Positions 25,205 to 35,912 of a stretch of DNA of 64,000 nucleotides are shown here, piece by piece (position 1 is the first letter of the stretch; the number at the start of each line of letters is the position of its first letter). The position numbers and the translations under genes are program-made. The notes under the pieces are model-generated. The model saw nothing but the letters and a program-made list of their open reading frames with translations, made no database searches and was not told the origin of the DNA. The stretch is from NCBI GenBank assembly GCA_009929695.1, contig RZZW01000004.1, positions 38,800-102,799 on the forward strand, in the 5' to 3' direction. This stretch comes from Clostridia bacterium. Lineage in GTDB: Bacteria > Bacillota > Clostridia > Oscillospirales > Ruminococcaceae.

Positions 25205-25876
25205 TTATACTGTAAAGGCAATATTCTTTACAAGTGTTTTTACATCAGAATGTATGTCCTCAATGCTTCGCATAGCGCCATTATCGCAGCATTTTACCGT
25301 AAGCCAACCGTATTTTTCGGCGCAATAGCGTGCGGCAGCTTGTGAATGAGCGAGGTATTCTTTGTCCTTTTCGTGGATATCCCGCTTGCTTTCGTCGCCG
25401 TTATAGCGCTTTTCTAAAAGCATTTGCGAGATGTCCGTGTCGACATCGAGATAAATAACAGCGTCGGGCTTTGGAATGGATATATATTTGTACTCAAATT
25501 CAAACAGCCAGTCAAGGTATGCGTCCCACTGCTCTTTCGGCAGCTTTGAACACTGATGAACGGCGTTTGAGGTGGTGTATCTGTCGGCTATGACGACACC
25601 TCCGCCTGTGTAAAAATCTTGCCATTTTGTTTTGTAGCTTGCGTAGCGGTCAACGGCATAAAAGGTTGACGCGGCGTATGCGTTTACGTCGTCGGCCTTT
25701 GCGCCAAATTCGCCCGCGAGGTACATTTTGACAAGCGCGCTTGAATTGCTTTCATAATCGGGAAATGTCACCTTGCACACGTTTGCTCCATTTGCAGAAA
25801 GCACGTCATAGAGAAGCCCTGACTGCGTGGCTTTGCCGCTGCCGTCAAGCCCCTCGATTACAATTAGTTTGCCCAT
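25205..25876 (-). CDS. tmk: Thymidylate kinase
   Basis: The protein has 223 residues from ATG 25876, with GAGGA 6 bases upstream. The longer tracked ORF begins inside thyX and is rejected. IVIEGLDGSGKATQ is the P-loop; note Ala where most family members have Thr/Ser after GK (GSGKAT). VVIADRYTTSNAVHQ is the DRY/S motif, and DAVIYLDVDTDISQMLLEKRYNGDE the lid-side block. It phosphorylates dTMP to dTDP. It follows thyX by 2 bases, so the dTMP-making and dTMP-using steps are cotranscribed. Confidence 0.9.
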   Translation of the reverse strand: MGKLIVIEGLDGSGKATQSGLLYDVLSANGANVCKVTFPDYESNSSALVKMYLAGEFGAKADDVNAYAASTFYAVDRYASYKTKWQDFYTGGGVVIADRYTTSNAVHQCSKLPKEQWDAYLDWLFEFEYKYISIPKPDAVIYLDVDTDISQMLLEKRYNGDESKRDIHEKDKEYLAHSQAAARYCAEKYGWLTVKCCDNGAMRSIEDIHSDVKTLVKNIAFTV

Positions 25877-25878
25877 AT

Positions 25879-26646
25879 TTACGTCCTCTTTATCGCCGCA
25901 TATTTTTCGCGCATTTCGCCCATTCTTCCGCAGCTCATTTTTCCCTCTGGACACGCACCTGAAGCGCATGGCGGGCCTGATTTAACAAACAAGCTCGGCG
26001 CAACCTCGCATACAAGCTTTAACATTTCATCGGCGAGCGCGCGGATTTCCCATTGCGCACGCTGACAGCAGCGCTCTTTGAAAAAGTTGTTGAGGCTGCG
26101 GGCGTTCATGGTGACAATCATCTTTGTTGTACATGCGTTTGGAAAAACGAAGCGTGCGTCCTCGATGGCGAGCTTTTCAGCCTTGCGCGCGGCTTCTTTT
26201 TCGTCCATGCCCTCTGCGATAAAGCGTGCGGTATGCTTTTCTTTAAGTATGCCCGCGAGGCGCTCGTAATTTTCAGCTTCACTTTTCATTGCGTCGTCAA
26301 ACGCCTTTTGCGTCTCCGCGTCCTCGGAGACTGACGGCGGTGTGACGTATTCAAAATTTTCAAGGCGCACGTAGCGCTGGCTTTGAACGCTGAATGATGC
26401 TATGCGGTGGCGCGTAATCTGCGCGAGTAGGGCACGTGAAACGCCCTCGATTGCGAATGTGAACGACGCATGCTCGGTGGGGCTTTCGTGACCCATAGAG
26501 GCGAGCATTTTAACAAATTCCTTTGATTTTTCTTCTGTAAGCCCGTCGAGCAAATCATCTACGTGGGCGTTTGAATAGCATAGCTTTGCCGCCGCCGCGA
26601 CAACCTTTTCGGGCTGCGGCGTGTGGGCTATAAGTAAAACCTTCAT
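25879..26646 (-). CDS. thyX: Flavin-dependent thymidylate synthase
   Basis: The protein has 255 residues. The ThyX signature RHRIASFSVQSQRYV (RHRxxSxxxxSxR) is intact, with SPTEHASFTFAIEGVSRALLAQ before it and LNNFFKERCCQRAQWEIR after it. ThyX makes dTMP from dUMP using methylenetetrahydrofolate, NAD(P)H and FAD, and replaces ThyA in many anaerobes. The C-terminal tail GPPCASGACPEGKMSCG adds cysteines of unknown use. It lies between pcrA (12 bases) and tmk (2 bases). Confidence 0.96.
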   Translation of the reverse strand: MKVLLIAHTPQPEKVVAAAAKLCYSNAHVDDLLDGLTEEKSKEFVKMLASMGHESPTEHASFTFAIEGVSRALLAQITRHRIASFSVQSQRYVRLENFEYVTPPSVSEDAETQKAFDDAMKSEAENYERLAGILKEKHTARFIAEGMDEKEAARKAEKLAIEDARFVFPNACTTKMIVTMNARSLNNFFKERCCQRAQWEIRALADEMLKLVCEVAPSLFVKSGPPCASGACPEGKMSCGRMGEMREKYAAIKRT

Positions 26647-26658
26647 ATAATAATCTCC

Positions 26659-29139
26659 TTATACAAGCGTCAGTGGCGCGTAGTTTGCCATTGTCTTTTT
26701 TATGCCGACGGTGTCAAAGCGTATCTCGACAATAGTGTCGCCAGCGACAGGTGTGACGCGAAGCACTTCTCCCCTGCCGAACGTTTTATGCTCGACAATA
26801 TCGCCCGCCTTATATGACGAGGGCTTAGCTGCTTGCGGCTGTTTTGCCGCCTGCGGCGCACTGCCTATTGACGATGAAAAGCTGCTTGACAGCGTTGAGC
26901 GTGTTTGAGGCGAATAGGTGCCGCCCGATTGCGGTCTGCCTGCGCCAAGCCCGACGCTGCTTGTATAGCCTCTGTCGACATAGCTGTTTTGCTGCGCCTG
27001 ATATTTTTCGCGCATTGCCTGCGCCTGTGCGGCGGCGGGGCTTATTTCGTCCTGCATTAAATCAGCGTCGATTTCGCCCAAAAAGCGCGACGGGCGATTG
27101 CGTTTTGTCTGGCCGAACAGCATGCGCATGGCGGCGTTTGAGAGGTAAAGCTCCTTGCGCGCGCGCGTAATACCTACGTAGCAAAGGCGGCGTTCTTCCT
27201 CGAGGTCGTCCTCGGAATAGCTGCTGCGGTCACTCGGAAAAATGCTTTCCTCCATGCCGACGATGAAAACGTAGTCAAATTCAAGGCCTTTGGCGGCGTG
27301 CATTGTCATCATTATCACGACGTCGGCGTTTTCGTCGTAGGAGTCGATATCGCTTATGAGCGCGACCTCTTCGAGGAAGCCCGCGAGGCTTGCTTCGGGG
27401 CCGTGCGTGTCGGCGTATGCCTTGACGCTTGAGACTAGCTGACCTATATTTTCAAGGCGCGTTTCGCCCTCTTCTTTTAAATCTAAAAGCATTTTGCGGT
27501 AGCCTGTTATGTCGATTATGTCGCTGACAAAAACGTCGAGCGGCATTGTGTCGTTTGACTCGCACAGCTTTCTGTAAATGCTCAAAAATGCGCCGAGCGC
27601 GGGGGCTGAACGTGCTCCAAGCTCGCGCGGAAACTCATTTAGGCGCTCGATAATTTCAATCATTGAGGTGCCGTTGGCGCGGGCAAGCTGCGCGACTGTT
27701 TCAATTGTCGTCGCGCCGATTTTGCGCGACGGCTCGTTGATTATGCGGCGCAGGCGCAAATCGTCCTGCTTGTTTGCGACGATGCTCATGTAGGAAATGA
27801 TGTCCTTGACTTCCTTGCGGTCATAGAAGCGCTGACCTCCGACGATTTTGTACGGTATGCCCGCGCGCGTGAAATATGTTTCGATTGGGTTTGACTGCGC
27901 GTTCATGCGGTAGAGCACGGCGTGGTCGTGCAGCTTTGCGCCCTTGCGCATATTTTTGCCGATGATTTGCGCTATATGTGCGGCTTCGTCAAATTCAGAT
28001 TCCGCGGCGTAGTGAAGAATTTTGTCACCGCTGTCGTTGTCCGTCCAAAGCGTTTTACCCTTGCGGCGCATATTGTTTTTTATGACGCAGTTTGCCGCGT
28101 CGAGGATATTTGAGGTTGAACGGTAATTTTGCTCCAGACGTATAACCTTTGCGCCTTGAAAACGCTGTTCAAAATTTAGTATATTCTCAATTGTCGCGCC
28201 TCTAAAACGGTAAATACTTTGGTCGTCGTCACCGACAACACAAACGTTGCCGTGGCCTGAGCCGAGCAAACTCACGAGCATAAACTGCGCTACGCTTGTG
28301 TCCTGATATTCGTCGACTAGTATGTATCTAAAGCGGTTTTGGTAATATTCGCGGACGTCTGAATAGTCGCGCAAAAGCAGAACTGTTTGATATATAAGGT
28401 CGTCAAAGTCGAACGCTCCGGCGGCTTTAAGGCGCTTTTCGTAGGTGTCGTACACCTTTGCGACCAGCGCGGTGCGGGTGTCTTTTCCTGCCTCAAGCGC
28501 GTCTTTAGGGCTTATCATTTTGTCCTTTAAACGACCCATTGCGCCGATGCAATTTTTGACAGGCAGCAGCTTGTCGTCTATTGAATATGTTTTGTATATG
28601 TCCTTGACGATGCGCTGCTGGTCGTCGCTGTCGTAGATTGTGAAGCTTTTCGGGTAGCCGAGACGATCGGCTTCGCGCCTTAGTATGCGAACGCACGCCG
28701 AGTGGAAAGTCGAGGCGTTTATGTCCTGACCTTTTTCTCCGAGCATCTTTTCAAGGCGGTTTTTAAGCTCGCCCGCGGCCTTATTTGTAAAGGTTATGGC
28801 GAGGATATTCCACGGCTTGACGGGGTATTCGCACAGCATTGCTTCAAGCTGTGAGGTAGGCTCGCCGCCGTCGTCAACTATGGCTTCAAGCTCGTCAACG
28901 TCTGCCTGCTGTAAATTATACGGTACATTTTGCGAGTTGTACGCGCTGCCGAATTTGACGAGGTTTGCAATGCGGTTTACAAGCACCGTGGTCTTGCCGC
29001 TGCCCGCGCCCGCGAGTATAAGTAGAGGGCCTTCGGTTGTGTAAACCGCGTCCTGCTGCATTTCATTCAAGCGACCAAATTGGCGCTCGATATATTTTTT
29101 TCTGAGTGATAGAAATTGCTGCTGTGTAGTTGTGTCCAT
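26659..29139 (-). CDS. pcrA: ATP-dependent DNA helicase PcrA/UvrD
   Basis: The protein has 826 residues from MDTTTQQQFL (ATG 29139; AGGGGAA upstream). The tracked extension to 29451 runs backward through a terminator into oadB and is rejected. SF1A motifs are complete: GAGSGKTTVLVNRI, ITFTNKAAGELKNR, DEYQDTSVAQF, GDDDQSIYRFRGA, RLEQNYRST, TMHAAKGLEFDYVFIVGMEE and YVGITRARKELYL. A Gln/Ala/Ser-rich linker leads to the PcrA-type C-terminal Tudor-like domain (YKAGDIVEHKTFGRGEVLRVTP). It acts in excision repair and replication-fork upkeep. First gene of the pcrA-thyX-tmk-mltG-U32 operon. Confidence 0.95.
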   Translation of the reverse strand: MDTTTQQQFLSLRKKYIERQFGRLNEMQQDAVYTTEGPLLILAGAGSGKTTVLVNRIANLVKFGSAYNSQNVPYNLQQADVDELEAIVDDGGEPTSQLEAMLCEYPVKPWNILAITFTNKAAGELKNRLEKMLGEKGQDINASTFHSACVRILRREADRLGYPKSFTIYDSDDQQRIVKDIYKTYSIDDKLLPVKNCIGAMGRLKDKMISPKDALEAGKDTRTALVAKVYDTYEKRLKAAGAFDFDDLIYQTVLLLRDYSDVREYYQNRFRYILVDEYQDTSVAQFMLVSLLGSGHGNVCVVGDDDQSIYRFRGATIENILNFEQRFQGAKVIRLEQNYRSTSNILDAANCVIKNNMRRKGKTLWTDNDSGDKILHYAAESEFDEAAHIAQIIGKNMRKGAKLHDHAVLYRMNAQSNPIETYFTRAGIPYKIVGGQRFYDRKEVKDIISYMSIVANKQDDLRLRRIINEPSRKIGATTIETVAQLARANGTSMIEIIERLNEFPRELGARSAPALGAFLSIYRKLCESNDTMPLDVFVSDIIDITGYRKMLLDLKEEGETRLENIGQLVSSVKAYADTHGPEASLAGFLEEVALISDIDSYDENADVVIMMTMHAAKGLEFDYVFIVGMEESIFPSDRSSYSEDDLEEERRLCYVGITRARKELYLSNAAMRMLFGQTKRNRPSRFLGEIDADLMQDEISPAAAQAQAMREKYQAQQNSYVDRGYTSSVGLGAGRPQSGGTYSPQTRSTLSSSFSSSIGSAPQAAKQPQAAKPSSYKAGDIVEHKTFGRGEVLRVTPVAGDTIVEIRFDTVGIKKTMANYAPLTLV

Positions 29140-29202
29140 ATGTTCCCCTAAATAATGCATTAATAAAGTAATTATACCACATAATTTGTAATTTGAAAAC
29201 AC

Positions 29203-29234
29203 AAAACGCGCGGTTTGTGAAAACCGCGCGTTTA
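29203..29234 (-). terminator. Intrinsic terminator after the oadB-like gene
   Basis: On the minus strand, AAACGCGCGGTTT-TCAC-AAACCGCGCGTTT is a perfect 13-bp stem followed by TGTGTTTT. It lies between oadB and pcrA and makes them separate units. Confidence 0.85.
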
Positions 29235-29246
29235 AAAGATGTAAAA

Positions 29247-30428
29247 TTATTTGAGAAGCGTGATAAGGATACCGGCGGCGACTGCGCTGCCGATAACGCC
29301 TGCAACGTTCGGGCCCATGGCGTGCATGAGCAGGAAGTTTTGCGGGTTTTCCTTTTGGCCGACCTTCTGTGCGACACGTGCCGCCATAGGAACAGCCGAA
29401 ACGCCTGCCGCGCCGATGAGCGGGTTGACTTTGCCGTGTGTTGCCCAGCACATAATTCTGCCGAAGATAACACCGCCCGCAGTGCCGAAGCAGAATGCGA
29501 TAAGACCGAGAACGATTATATAGCCTGTCTGCAAATTGAAGAAGGTGTCTGCGCTTGTTGTGCAGCCAACTGAAATGCCGAGGAATATCGTGATGATATT
29601 CATAAGCTCGTTTCCGGCTGTTTTGTTGATGCGCTCAACAACGCCCGATTCCTTCATCAAGTTGCCGAGCATCAGCATACCTACAAGCGGAACTGCCGAC
29701 GGAATTATGAGGCAGATGACGATTGTGCACAAAATCGGGAAAACAATTTTTTCAGTGCGAGAAACGGGGCGAAGCTGCTGCATGACGATGCTGCGCTGCG
29801 CCTTTGTTGTGAGTGCCCTCATTATAGGCGGCTGAATTACAGGCACGAGCGCCATGTAGCTATATGCCGCCACCGCAATAGCTCCGAGCAAATGCGGTGC
29901 GAGCTTACTTGTTACGTAGATAGCTGTAGGGCCGTCAGCACCGCCTATGATACCGATTGAGGCTGCCTCTTGACCTGTGAAGCCGAGCATTTTTGCGCCA
30001 AAATATGTGGTGAAAATGCCAAGCTGTGCCGCTGCGCCGAGCAGAAGGCTTTTGGGGTTAGAGATAAGCGGGCCGAAGTCCGTCATTGTGCCGATGCCGA
30101 GGAAGATAAGCGGCGGGTAAATGCCTAGCTTAACGCCAAGATAGAGCATATCGGCGAGGCCGCCCTGTTCAAAGACCTTTAAAAAGTCGGGATGGCCTGT
30201 CTCTGTGAGGAATAAATCCATATGAATAATTTCGCCGAAAGGCAGGTTTGCTAGAAGCATACCAAAGCCGATGGGCAAAAGCAAAAGCGGTTCAAACTGC
30301 TTTACAATTGCGAGATAAATAAGAACACAGGCCAGAATAATCATTATGAGATAGCCCGGATTCTGTGCCAAGCCGACAAAGCCGGATTGACTTGCGATGC
30401 CGCCTACTGCGCCTAAAAAACCTTGCAT
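29247..30428 (-). CDS. Sodium ion-translocating decarboxylase beta subunit (OadB/MmdB/GcdB)
   Basis: The protein has 393 residues and many membrane spans. FEPLLLLPIGFGMLLANLP, LIFLGIGTMTDFGPLISNPKSLLLGAAAQLGIF, IGIIGGADGPTAIYVTSKLAP and MGPNVAGVIGSAVAAGIL are conserved blocks of the family, the GGADGPT stretch being part of the carboxybiotin/sodium site. It couples decarboxylation of a biotin-bound carboxyl group to sodium export. The gamma-type subunit is encoded 19 bases upstream. The alpha (carboxytransferase) and biotin-carrier subunits are not in the window, so the substrate (oxaloacetate, methylmalonyl-CoA or glutaconyl-CoA) is open. Confidence 0.94.
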   Translation of the reverse strand: MQGFLGAVGGIASQSGFVGLAQNPGYLIMIILACVLIYLAIVKQFEPLLLLPIGFGMLLANLPFGEIIHMDLFLTETGHPDFLKVFEQGGLADMLYLGVKLGIYPPLIFLGIGTMTDFGPLISNPKSLLLGAAAQLGIFTTYFGAKMLGFTGQEAASIGIIGGADGPTAIYVTSKLAPHLLGAIAVAAYSYMALVPVIQPPIMRALTTKAQRSIVMQQLRPVSRTEKIVFPILCTIVICLIIPSAVPLVGMLMLGNLMKESGVVERINKTAGNELMNIITIFLGISVGCTTSADTFFNLQTGYIIVLGLIAFCFGTAGGVIFGRIMCWATHGKVNPLIGAAGVSAVPMAARVAQKVGQKENPQNFLLMHAMGPNVAGVIGSAVAAGILITLLK

Positions 30429-30447
30429 TATTTTACACTCCTAACTT

Positions 30448-30858
30448 TCAAAAAGGCTCGGTGTTTGATGAAACACCTGCGCTGCCCCATGCGCTGCGGC
30501 CTGTTTTTGCACGTTTTATACTTCTGATAGAAAATTTGCCGCTTCCCTCAGAAGCTGTAATGGCGGCAACTATTGCTGCGATCACTTCGCCGGGGATGCC
30601 TTTTTGGATTTGGGGTGCCGGTGCCTTTACAGGTGCTGCCGCTTTTGGCTGCTGCTTTGGCTGCGCAGGTGCGGATGCGCCCTTTTTCTTTTCGTCAATA
30701 GACTTGAAGATAACGCCCTCAAGAGTGATGAGAAGATAAAGCAGAACAAGAACAGCAAAAACTATGCTGATGCCCGATAGAAAAACAGTAGCAATGCCCG
30801 GTTCGTTCTCAAGCATAACAATAGCGGATGCAACTGCACTAAATGGAGTTGGATACAT
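30448..30858 (-). CDS. OadG-family decarboxylase gamma subunit
   Basis: The protein has 136 residues from MYPTPFSAV (ATG 30858, GGAGG 8 bases upstream); the tracked start 87 bases earlier lies over the promoter. A single span (IATVFLSGISIVFAVLVLLYLLITLEGVIF) is followed by a Lys/Pro/Ala-rich linker and a short C-terminal segment GIPGEVIAAIVAAITASEG...IRSIKRAKTGRSAWGSAGVSSNTEPF. This layout matches OadG-type subunits, which stabilise the complex. No biotin-attachment MKM motif is present, so the biotin carrier must be elsewhere. Confidence 0.87.
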   Translation of the reverse strand: MYPTPFSAVASAIVMLENEPGIATVFLSGISIVFAVLVLLYLLITLEGVIFKSIDEKKKGASAPAQPKQQPKAAAPVKAPAPQIQKGIPGEVIAAIVAAITASEGSGKFSIRSIKRAKTGRSAWGSAGVSSNTEPF

Positions 30859-30894
30859 ATGATAGCCTCCTAAACAATTACAATATCTTGTATT

Positions 30895-30923
30895 ATTATA
30901 CTTGAAATTGCAGGGATATGCAA
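30895..30923 (-). promoter_or_regulatory. Sigma-A type promoter of the oadG-oadB unit
   Basis: Minus-strand TTGCAT, 17-base spacer, TATAAT, about 37 bases before the start. Confidence 0.65.
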
Positions 30924-30983
30924 TATCATTTGTTAAAAAATACACAAATTTTTATGAAAATCATTTTAATGTGCTTAAAACGC

Positions 30984-31030
30984 AAAAAAAGCTGTTGCAG
31001 ATGTAAAAAATACATCTGCAACAACCCATT
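30984..31030. terminator. Hairpin with the CTGTTGCAGA-type stem, copy 3
   Basis: GCTGTTGCAGATGTA-AAAAAA-TACATCTGCAACAAC forms a 15-bp stem with one mismatch, preceded by an A-run that gives a T-run on the minus strand. It can end groEL transcription and shares its core with the hairpins at 9588 and 22713. Confidence 0.7.
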
Positions 31031-31031
31031 T

Positions 31032-31170
31032 GTCATTCTACACGCGCTAAGAGCCGACTTCGTCGGTTGCGCGTTGCACGCTCGCTGCGGCTCGTGTTCG
31101 CGAAGCGAAGAATCTTTTGTGTGCTGCGGCAGGTTTTAAGATTCTTCGTCGCTTCGCTCCTCAGAATGAC
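31032..31170. repeat. Palindromic intergenic repeat, family A copy 3, with insertion
   Basis: GTCATTCT at the left and TCAGAATGAC at the right are the ends of family A. The left half carries about 60 extra bases (ACACGCGCTAAGAGCC...GCTCGTGTTCGC) that contain a further small palindrome. The 318 bases between oadG and groEL hold only this repeat, the hairpin before it and the oadG promoter. Confidence 0.72.
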
Positions 31171-31176
31171 ATTTGC

Positions 31177-32820
<1,644 letters not shown>

Positions 32821-32840
32821 TTACTCCTTTTAAATTAAAA

Positions 32841-33137
<297 letters not shown>

Positions 33138-33156
33138 CTAAAAATATTTTTATTTT

Positions 33157-33183
33157 TTAGCACTCGGCTTATCTGATTGCTAA
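33157..33183 (-). promoter_or_regulatory. CIRCE operator (HrcA site) of groESL
   Basis: TTAGCACTC-N9-GATTGCTAA matches the CIRCE consensus TTAGCACTC-N9-GAGTGCTAA with one mismatch. It lies between the promoter and groES and is the binding site of the heat-shock repressor HrcA, whose gene is not in the window. Confidence 0.92.
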
Positions 33184-33187
33184 GTAT

Positions 33188-33216
33188 ATTTTAACCACTA
33201 TGTGATAAAAAATCAA
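33188..33216 (-). promoter_or_regulatory. Sigma-A type promoter of groESL
   Basis: Minus-strand TTGATT, 17-base spacer and TAAAAT, directly upstream of CIRCE, so HrcA binding would cover the transcription start. Confidence 0.7.
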
Positions 33217-33256
33217 TAGGTAAAATTAAAAATTTTTTGTGAACAAGCTGTTAATA

Positions 33257-33299
33257 AAAAAAATTAATAGCGATGTGCGAAAAATACACACATCGCTAT
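33257..33299 (-). terminator. Intrinsic terminator after the lipid kinase gene
   Basis: ATAGCGATGTG (33267-33277) and CACATCGCTAT (33289-33299) form an 11-bp stem; on the minus strand it is followed by TAATTTTTTT. Confidence 0.85.
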
Positions 33300-33302
33300 G
33301 CT

Positions 33303-34274
33303 TTAAACTCTTATAAACTGCTCTTTTTCGCCCTCAAATGCGTCAAAAAGCTTTTTGGGCAAAACAAACCTTGCGGCGGACGGCATGACCTCTGCCGTGA
33401 ACTCCCGCGCAGGGCCACACTCGCCGTCGACATTCACTATCGGGGTGTGAGTGTCAAGGGCTGTCATTGTGATTTTTTTCGCTTTATAATAGCTCATTAC
33501 GTCGCTTATTTTAGGCGAAACCTTGTCGTTCACAAGGTGTTTACCGTGCTTATAATAATTATTGAGCACGTCCATACAGCGAAGTCGGCTCATTCTTTTG
33601 ACGACAATTACCTCAAGCATGCCGTCCTGTAAATCGGCATTGGGCGAGGCTCTATAGCCGCCGCCGTATGCCACGCCGTTGCACACTGTGGCGATTAAAT
33701 AGCGGTCTGTGAGCGTTATTTTGTCGTCGAGCGTCACGCGCATATCGTAGCCCATGCGCCCGCAGATTGTTTGGATAATCGAAAGCTGATACGCCATTGT
33801 GCCGCCGCAAAAAGGTATGCGGCGAAACTTTGGTATGCCATAAGCTATGGCGGCGTCCATACCCATTGAGCAGATTGACGCCGCTATGCCGCGGTTAGTC
33901 TTTATCAAGTCTATGGTTATAGCAGTGCCCGCAATTAAATCGGGAATATCGAGGAAATCCTCTACCGAGCCGAAGCTGCGCACAAAGTCGTTGCCGCTGC
34001 CGCACGGCACGCTTGCCACTTCTAAACATTTATATGTATGAGCGCCGGTTATAAGCTCGTTTATCGTTCCGTCGCCGCCGATTGCATAAAGTCGCGCAGG
34101 CTCGCGCACTTCGCCGTACTCCTGCGCCATTTTTATGGCGTGGCCTTTATATTCTGTGCAGCGCACCTCATAGTCAAGACCCAGTCTTTCTGCCTCTGCG
34201 CTTATTTTTGGCAAAAGTGTCGTGCGTGCGTCCGTTTTACCCGAAACAGGGTTTACAATAAATACGTGCTTCAC
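33303..34274 (-). CDS. Diacylglycerol/lipid kinase family protein (DagK/YegS type)
   Basis: The protein has 323 residues if started at the GTG of VKHVFIVNPVSGK (34274), with AAGGGGCGG 6 bases upstream. The tracked ORF begins 210 bases earlier with non-conserved sequence; an ATG giving MYDCNNITIKGRYF is a possible alternative. The catalytic domain has FIVNPVSGK, LYAIGGDGTINELITG and VPCGSGNDFVRSF, the signature of this kinase superfamily. Such enzymes phosphorylate diacylglycerol or related lipids at the inner membrane face. The gene is divergent from the DUF421 gene. Confidence 0.9.
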   Translation of the reverse strand: MKHVFIVNPVSGKTDARTTLLPKISAEAERLGLDYEVRCTEYKGHAIKMAQEYGEVREPARLYAIGGDGTINELITGAHTYKCLEVASVPCGSGNDFVRSFGSVEDFLDIPDLIAGTAITIDLIKTNRGIAASICSMGMDAAIAYGIPKFRRIPFCGGTMAYQLSIIQTICGRMGYDMRVTLDDKITLTDRYLIATVCNGVAYGGGYRASPNADLQDGMLEVIVVKRMSRLRCMDVLNNYYKHGKHLVNDKVSPKISDVMSYYKAKKITMTALDTHTPIVNVDGECGPAREFTAEVMPSAARFVLPKKLFDAFEGEKEQFIRV

Positions 34275-34383
34275 AAAATACCGCCCCTTGATAGTTATGT
34301 TATTACAATCATACATTATTTTCGTGCGATATACAAATATTATTTTCACAAATGGGCATAATCTATGAAACGGAGGGCTGTTT

Positions 34384-35082
34384 ATGGAAATAATATTTAC
34401 TATTTTGGCAAGCATATTGTCGCTTGTGGTGCTTTTTGTGCTGACTAAGGTCATGGGAAACCGCCAAATGAGCCAAATGAGCATGTTTGACTACATCATA
34501 GGCATTTCGATAGGCTCTATTTCGGCTGAATTTGCTACGGCGGACGACATAACAAAGCCGTTTGTGGCAATGATAATATATGCTATTGTGGCGGTGTGTA
34601 TTTCGATATTCACGTGCGGGTCAATTGCGGCGCGAAAGTTTTTTAACGGCAAACCGACTGTGCTTTACGAAAACGGCAAGCTATACGAAAAAAATATGAA
34701 AAGCGCCAAAATGGATATGAACGAGTTTTTGACGCAGTGCCGCGTGAGCGGGTATTTTGATTTATCAAAGCTTGAGGCCGCGATACTTGAAACCAACGGT
34801 CAGGTGAGCTTTATGCCGCTTGCCGAGGAAAGACCCGTCACGCCCGCAGATTTGCAGATGAAGCCGACGCGCGAGGCGCTTGTTATTAACGTAATAATCG
34901 ACGGCAAGGTGCTTGATGAAAACCTTAAAGTTAGCGGCAACAACGACGAGTGGCTTCGCAAAGAGCTTGAAGCGCAGCATGCCAAGGTTGAAGATGTATT
35001 TTTAGCCACGTGCGACATAGAAAATACGCTTGTTGTTTTTAAATATACAAACGAAAAATATGAGCGGGAGATATTTGAATAG
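34384..35082 (+). CDS. DUF421 domain membrane protein (YetF/YcaP family)
   Basis: The protein has 232 residues. Three N-terminal spans (IIFTILASILSLVVLFVLTKVMG, MFDYIIGISIGSISAEFA, FVAMIIYAIVAVCISIFTCG) and the motif GNRQMSQMSMFDYI define DUF421, followed by a cytoplasmic alpha/beta domain with KPTVLYENGKLYEKNMKSAKMDMNEFLTQCRVSGYFDLSKLEAAILETNGQVSF. Function is not established; Bacillus relatives are spore or membrane proteins. CGGAGGG precedes the start. Confidence 0.92.
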   Translation: MEIIFTILASILSLVVLFVLTKVMGNRQMSQMSMFDYIIGISIGSISAEFATADDITKPFVAMIIYAIVAVCISIFTCGSIAARKFFNGKPTVLYENGKLYEKNMKSAKMDMNEFLTQCRVSGYFDLSKLEAAILETNGQVSFMPLAEERPVTPADLQMKPTREALVINVIIDGKVLDENLKVSGNNDEWLRKELEAQHAKVEDVFLATCDIENTLVVFKYTNEKYEREIFE

Positions 35083-35164
35083 AAGAAATAAGAAAGAAGA
35101 AAGAAAAAGCGTAACACGCCGCTGTGGCGTTGCAATTGCTTTCTTCTTTCTTCTTTTTTATTTA
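35083..35164. terminator. Purine/pyrimidine-rich bidirectional terminator
   Basis: AAGAAAGAAGAAAGAAAAAGC and GCTTTCTTCTTTCTTCTTTTTT are imperfect inverted repeats around a centre that itself contains AACACGCC..GGCGTT. It can end both the DUF421 gene and the convergent ABC operon. Confidence 0.75.
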
Positions 35165-35171
35165 CGAAGTA

Positions 35172-35912
35172 TTATCTCTCCATAAAACGAGATAAAAACT
35201 CTTTTGTTTTTAGTTCTTTGGGGTTTTCAAAAATATCCTTTGGTGTTCCTTGCTCGCAGATTACGCCGTTTGCCATAAATACTACATGGTTTGAGATATC
35301 GCGGGCGAACGCCATTTCGTGGGTCACAACAAGCATTGTCATGCCCTCCGCTGCAAGCTTGCGCATAACTTCAAGCACCTCGCCCACCATTTCCGGGTCA
35401 AGCGCACTTGTCGGCTCGTCAAACAAAAGCAGCTCCGGCTCCATTGCGAGCGCTCTTGCTATTGCGACGCGCTGTTTTTGTCCGCCCGAAAGTTGGCGTG
35501 GCTTTGCATTTATATACGGCGCCATGCCGACCTTTGTCAGATAAGAAAGCGCGCTTTTTTTCGCGTCCTCTTTATTCTTTTTGAGCACCTTTGTCTGACC
35601 TATAATGCAGTTGTCGAGAACTGATAAATTGCTGAAAAGGTTAAAGCTTTGGAACACCATACCGACCTTTGAGCGGTATTTTGCGGCGTTTACATGACCT
35701 GATGCGACGTTGTTGTCGTGGAAAATTATCTCGCCGTGGGTGGGTGTTTCAAGCAGATTTATACAGCGCAAAAGCGTGCTTTTGCCGCTGCCGGACGCGC
35801 CTATGATGCTCGTGACATCACCTGGGCGCACCTCAAAATCAATGTCGCGAAGGACAATATTTGTGCCAAACGCCTTACTTAAATGATTTACCTGTAATAT
35901 GGGAGCGCTCAT
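35172..35912 (-). CDS. Polar amino acid ABC transporter ATPase (GlnQ type)
   Basis: The protein has 246 residues. Walker [10 protein letters not shown], signature [15 protein letters not shown], Walker [24 protein letters not shown] and [18 protein letters not shown] are those of the GlnQ/HisP group. It overlaps the permease gene by 4 bases (ATGA), indicating translational coupling. It powers the amino-acid importer encoded by the next two genes upstream. Confidence 0.95.
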   Translation of the reverse strand: MSAPILQVNHLSKAFGTNIVLRDIDFEVRPGDVTSIIGASGSGKSTLLRCINLLETPTHGEIIFHDNNVASGHVNAAKYRSKVGMVFQSFNLFSNLSVLDNCIIGQTKVLKKNKEDAKKSALSYLTKVGMAPYINAKPRQLSGGQKQRVAIARALAMEPELLLFDEPTSALDPEMVGEVLEVMRKLAAEGMTMLVVTHEMAFARDISNHVVFMANGVICEQGTPKDIFENPKELKTKEFLSRFMER

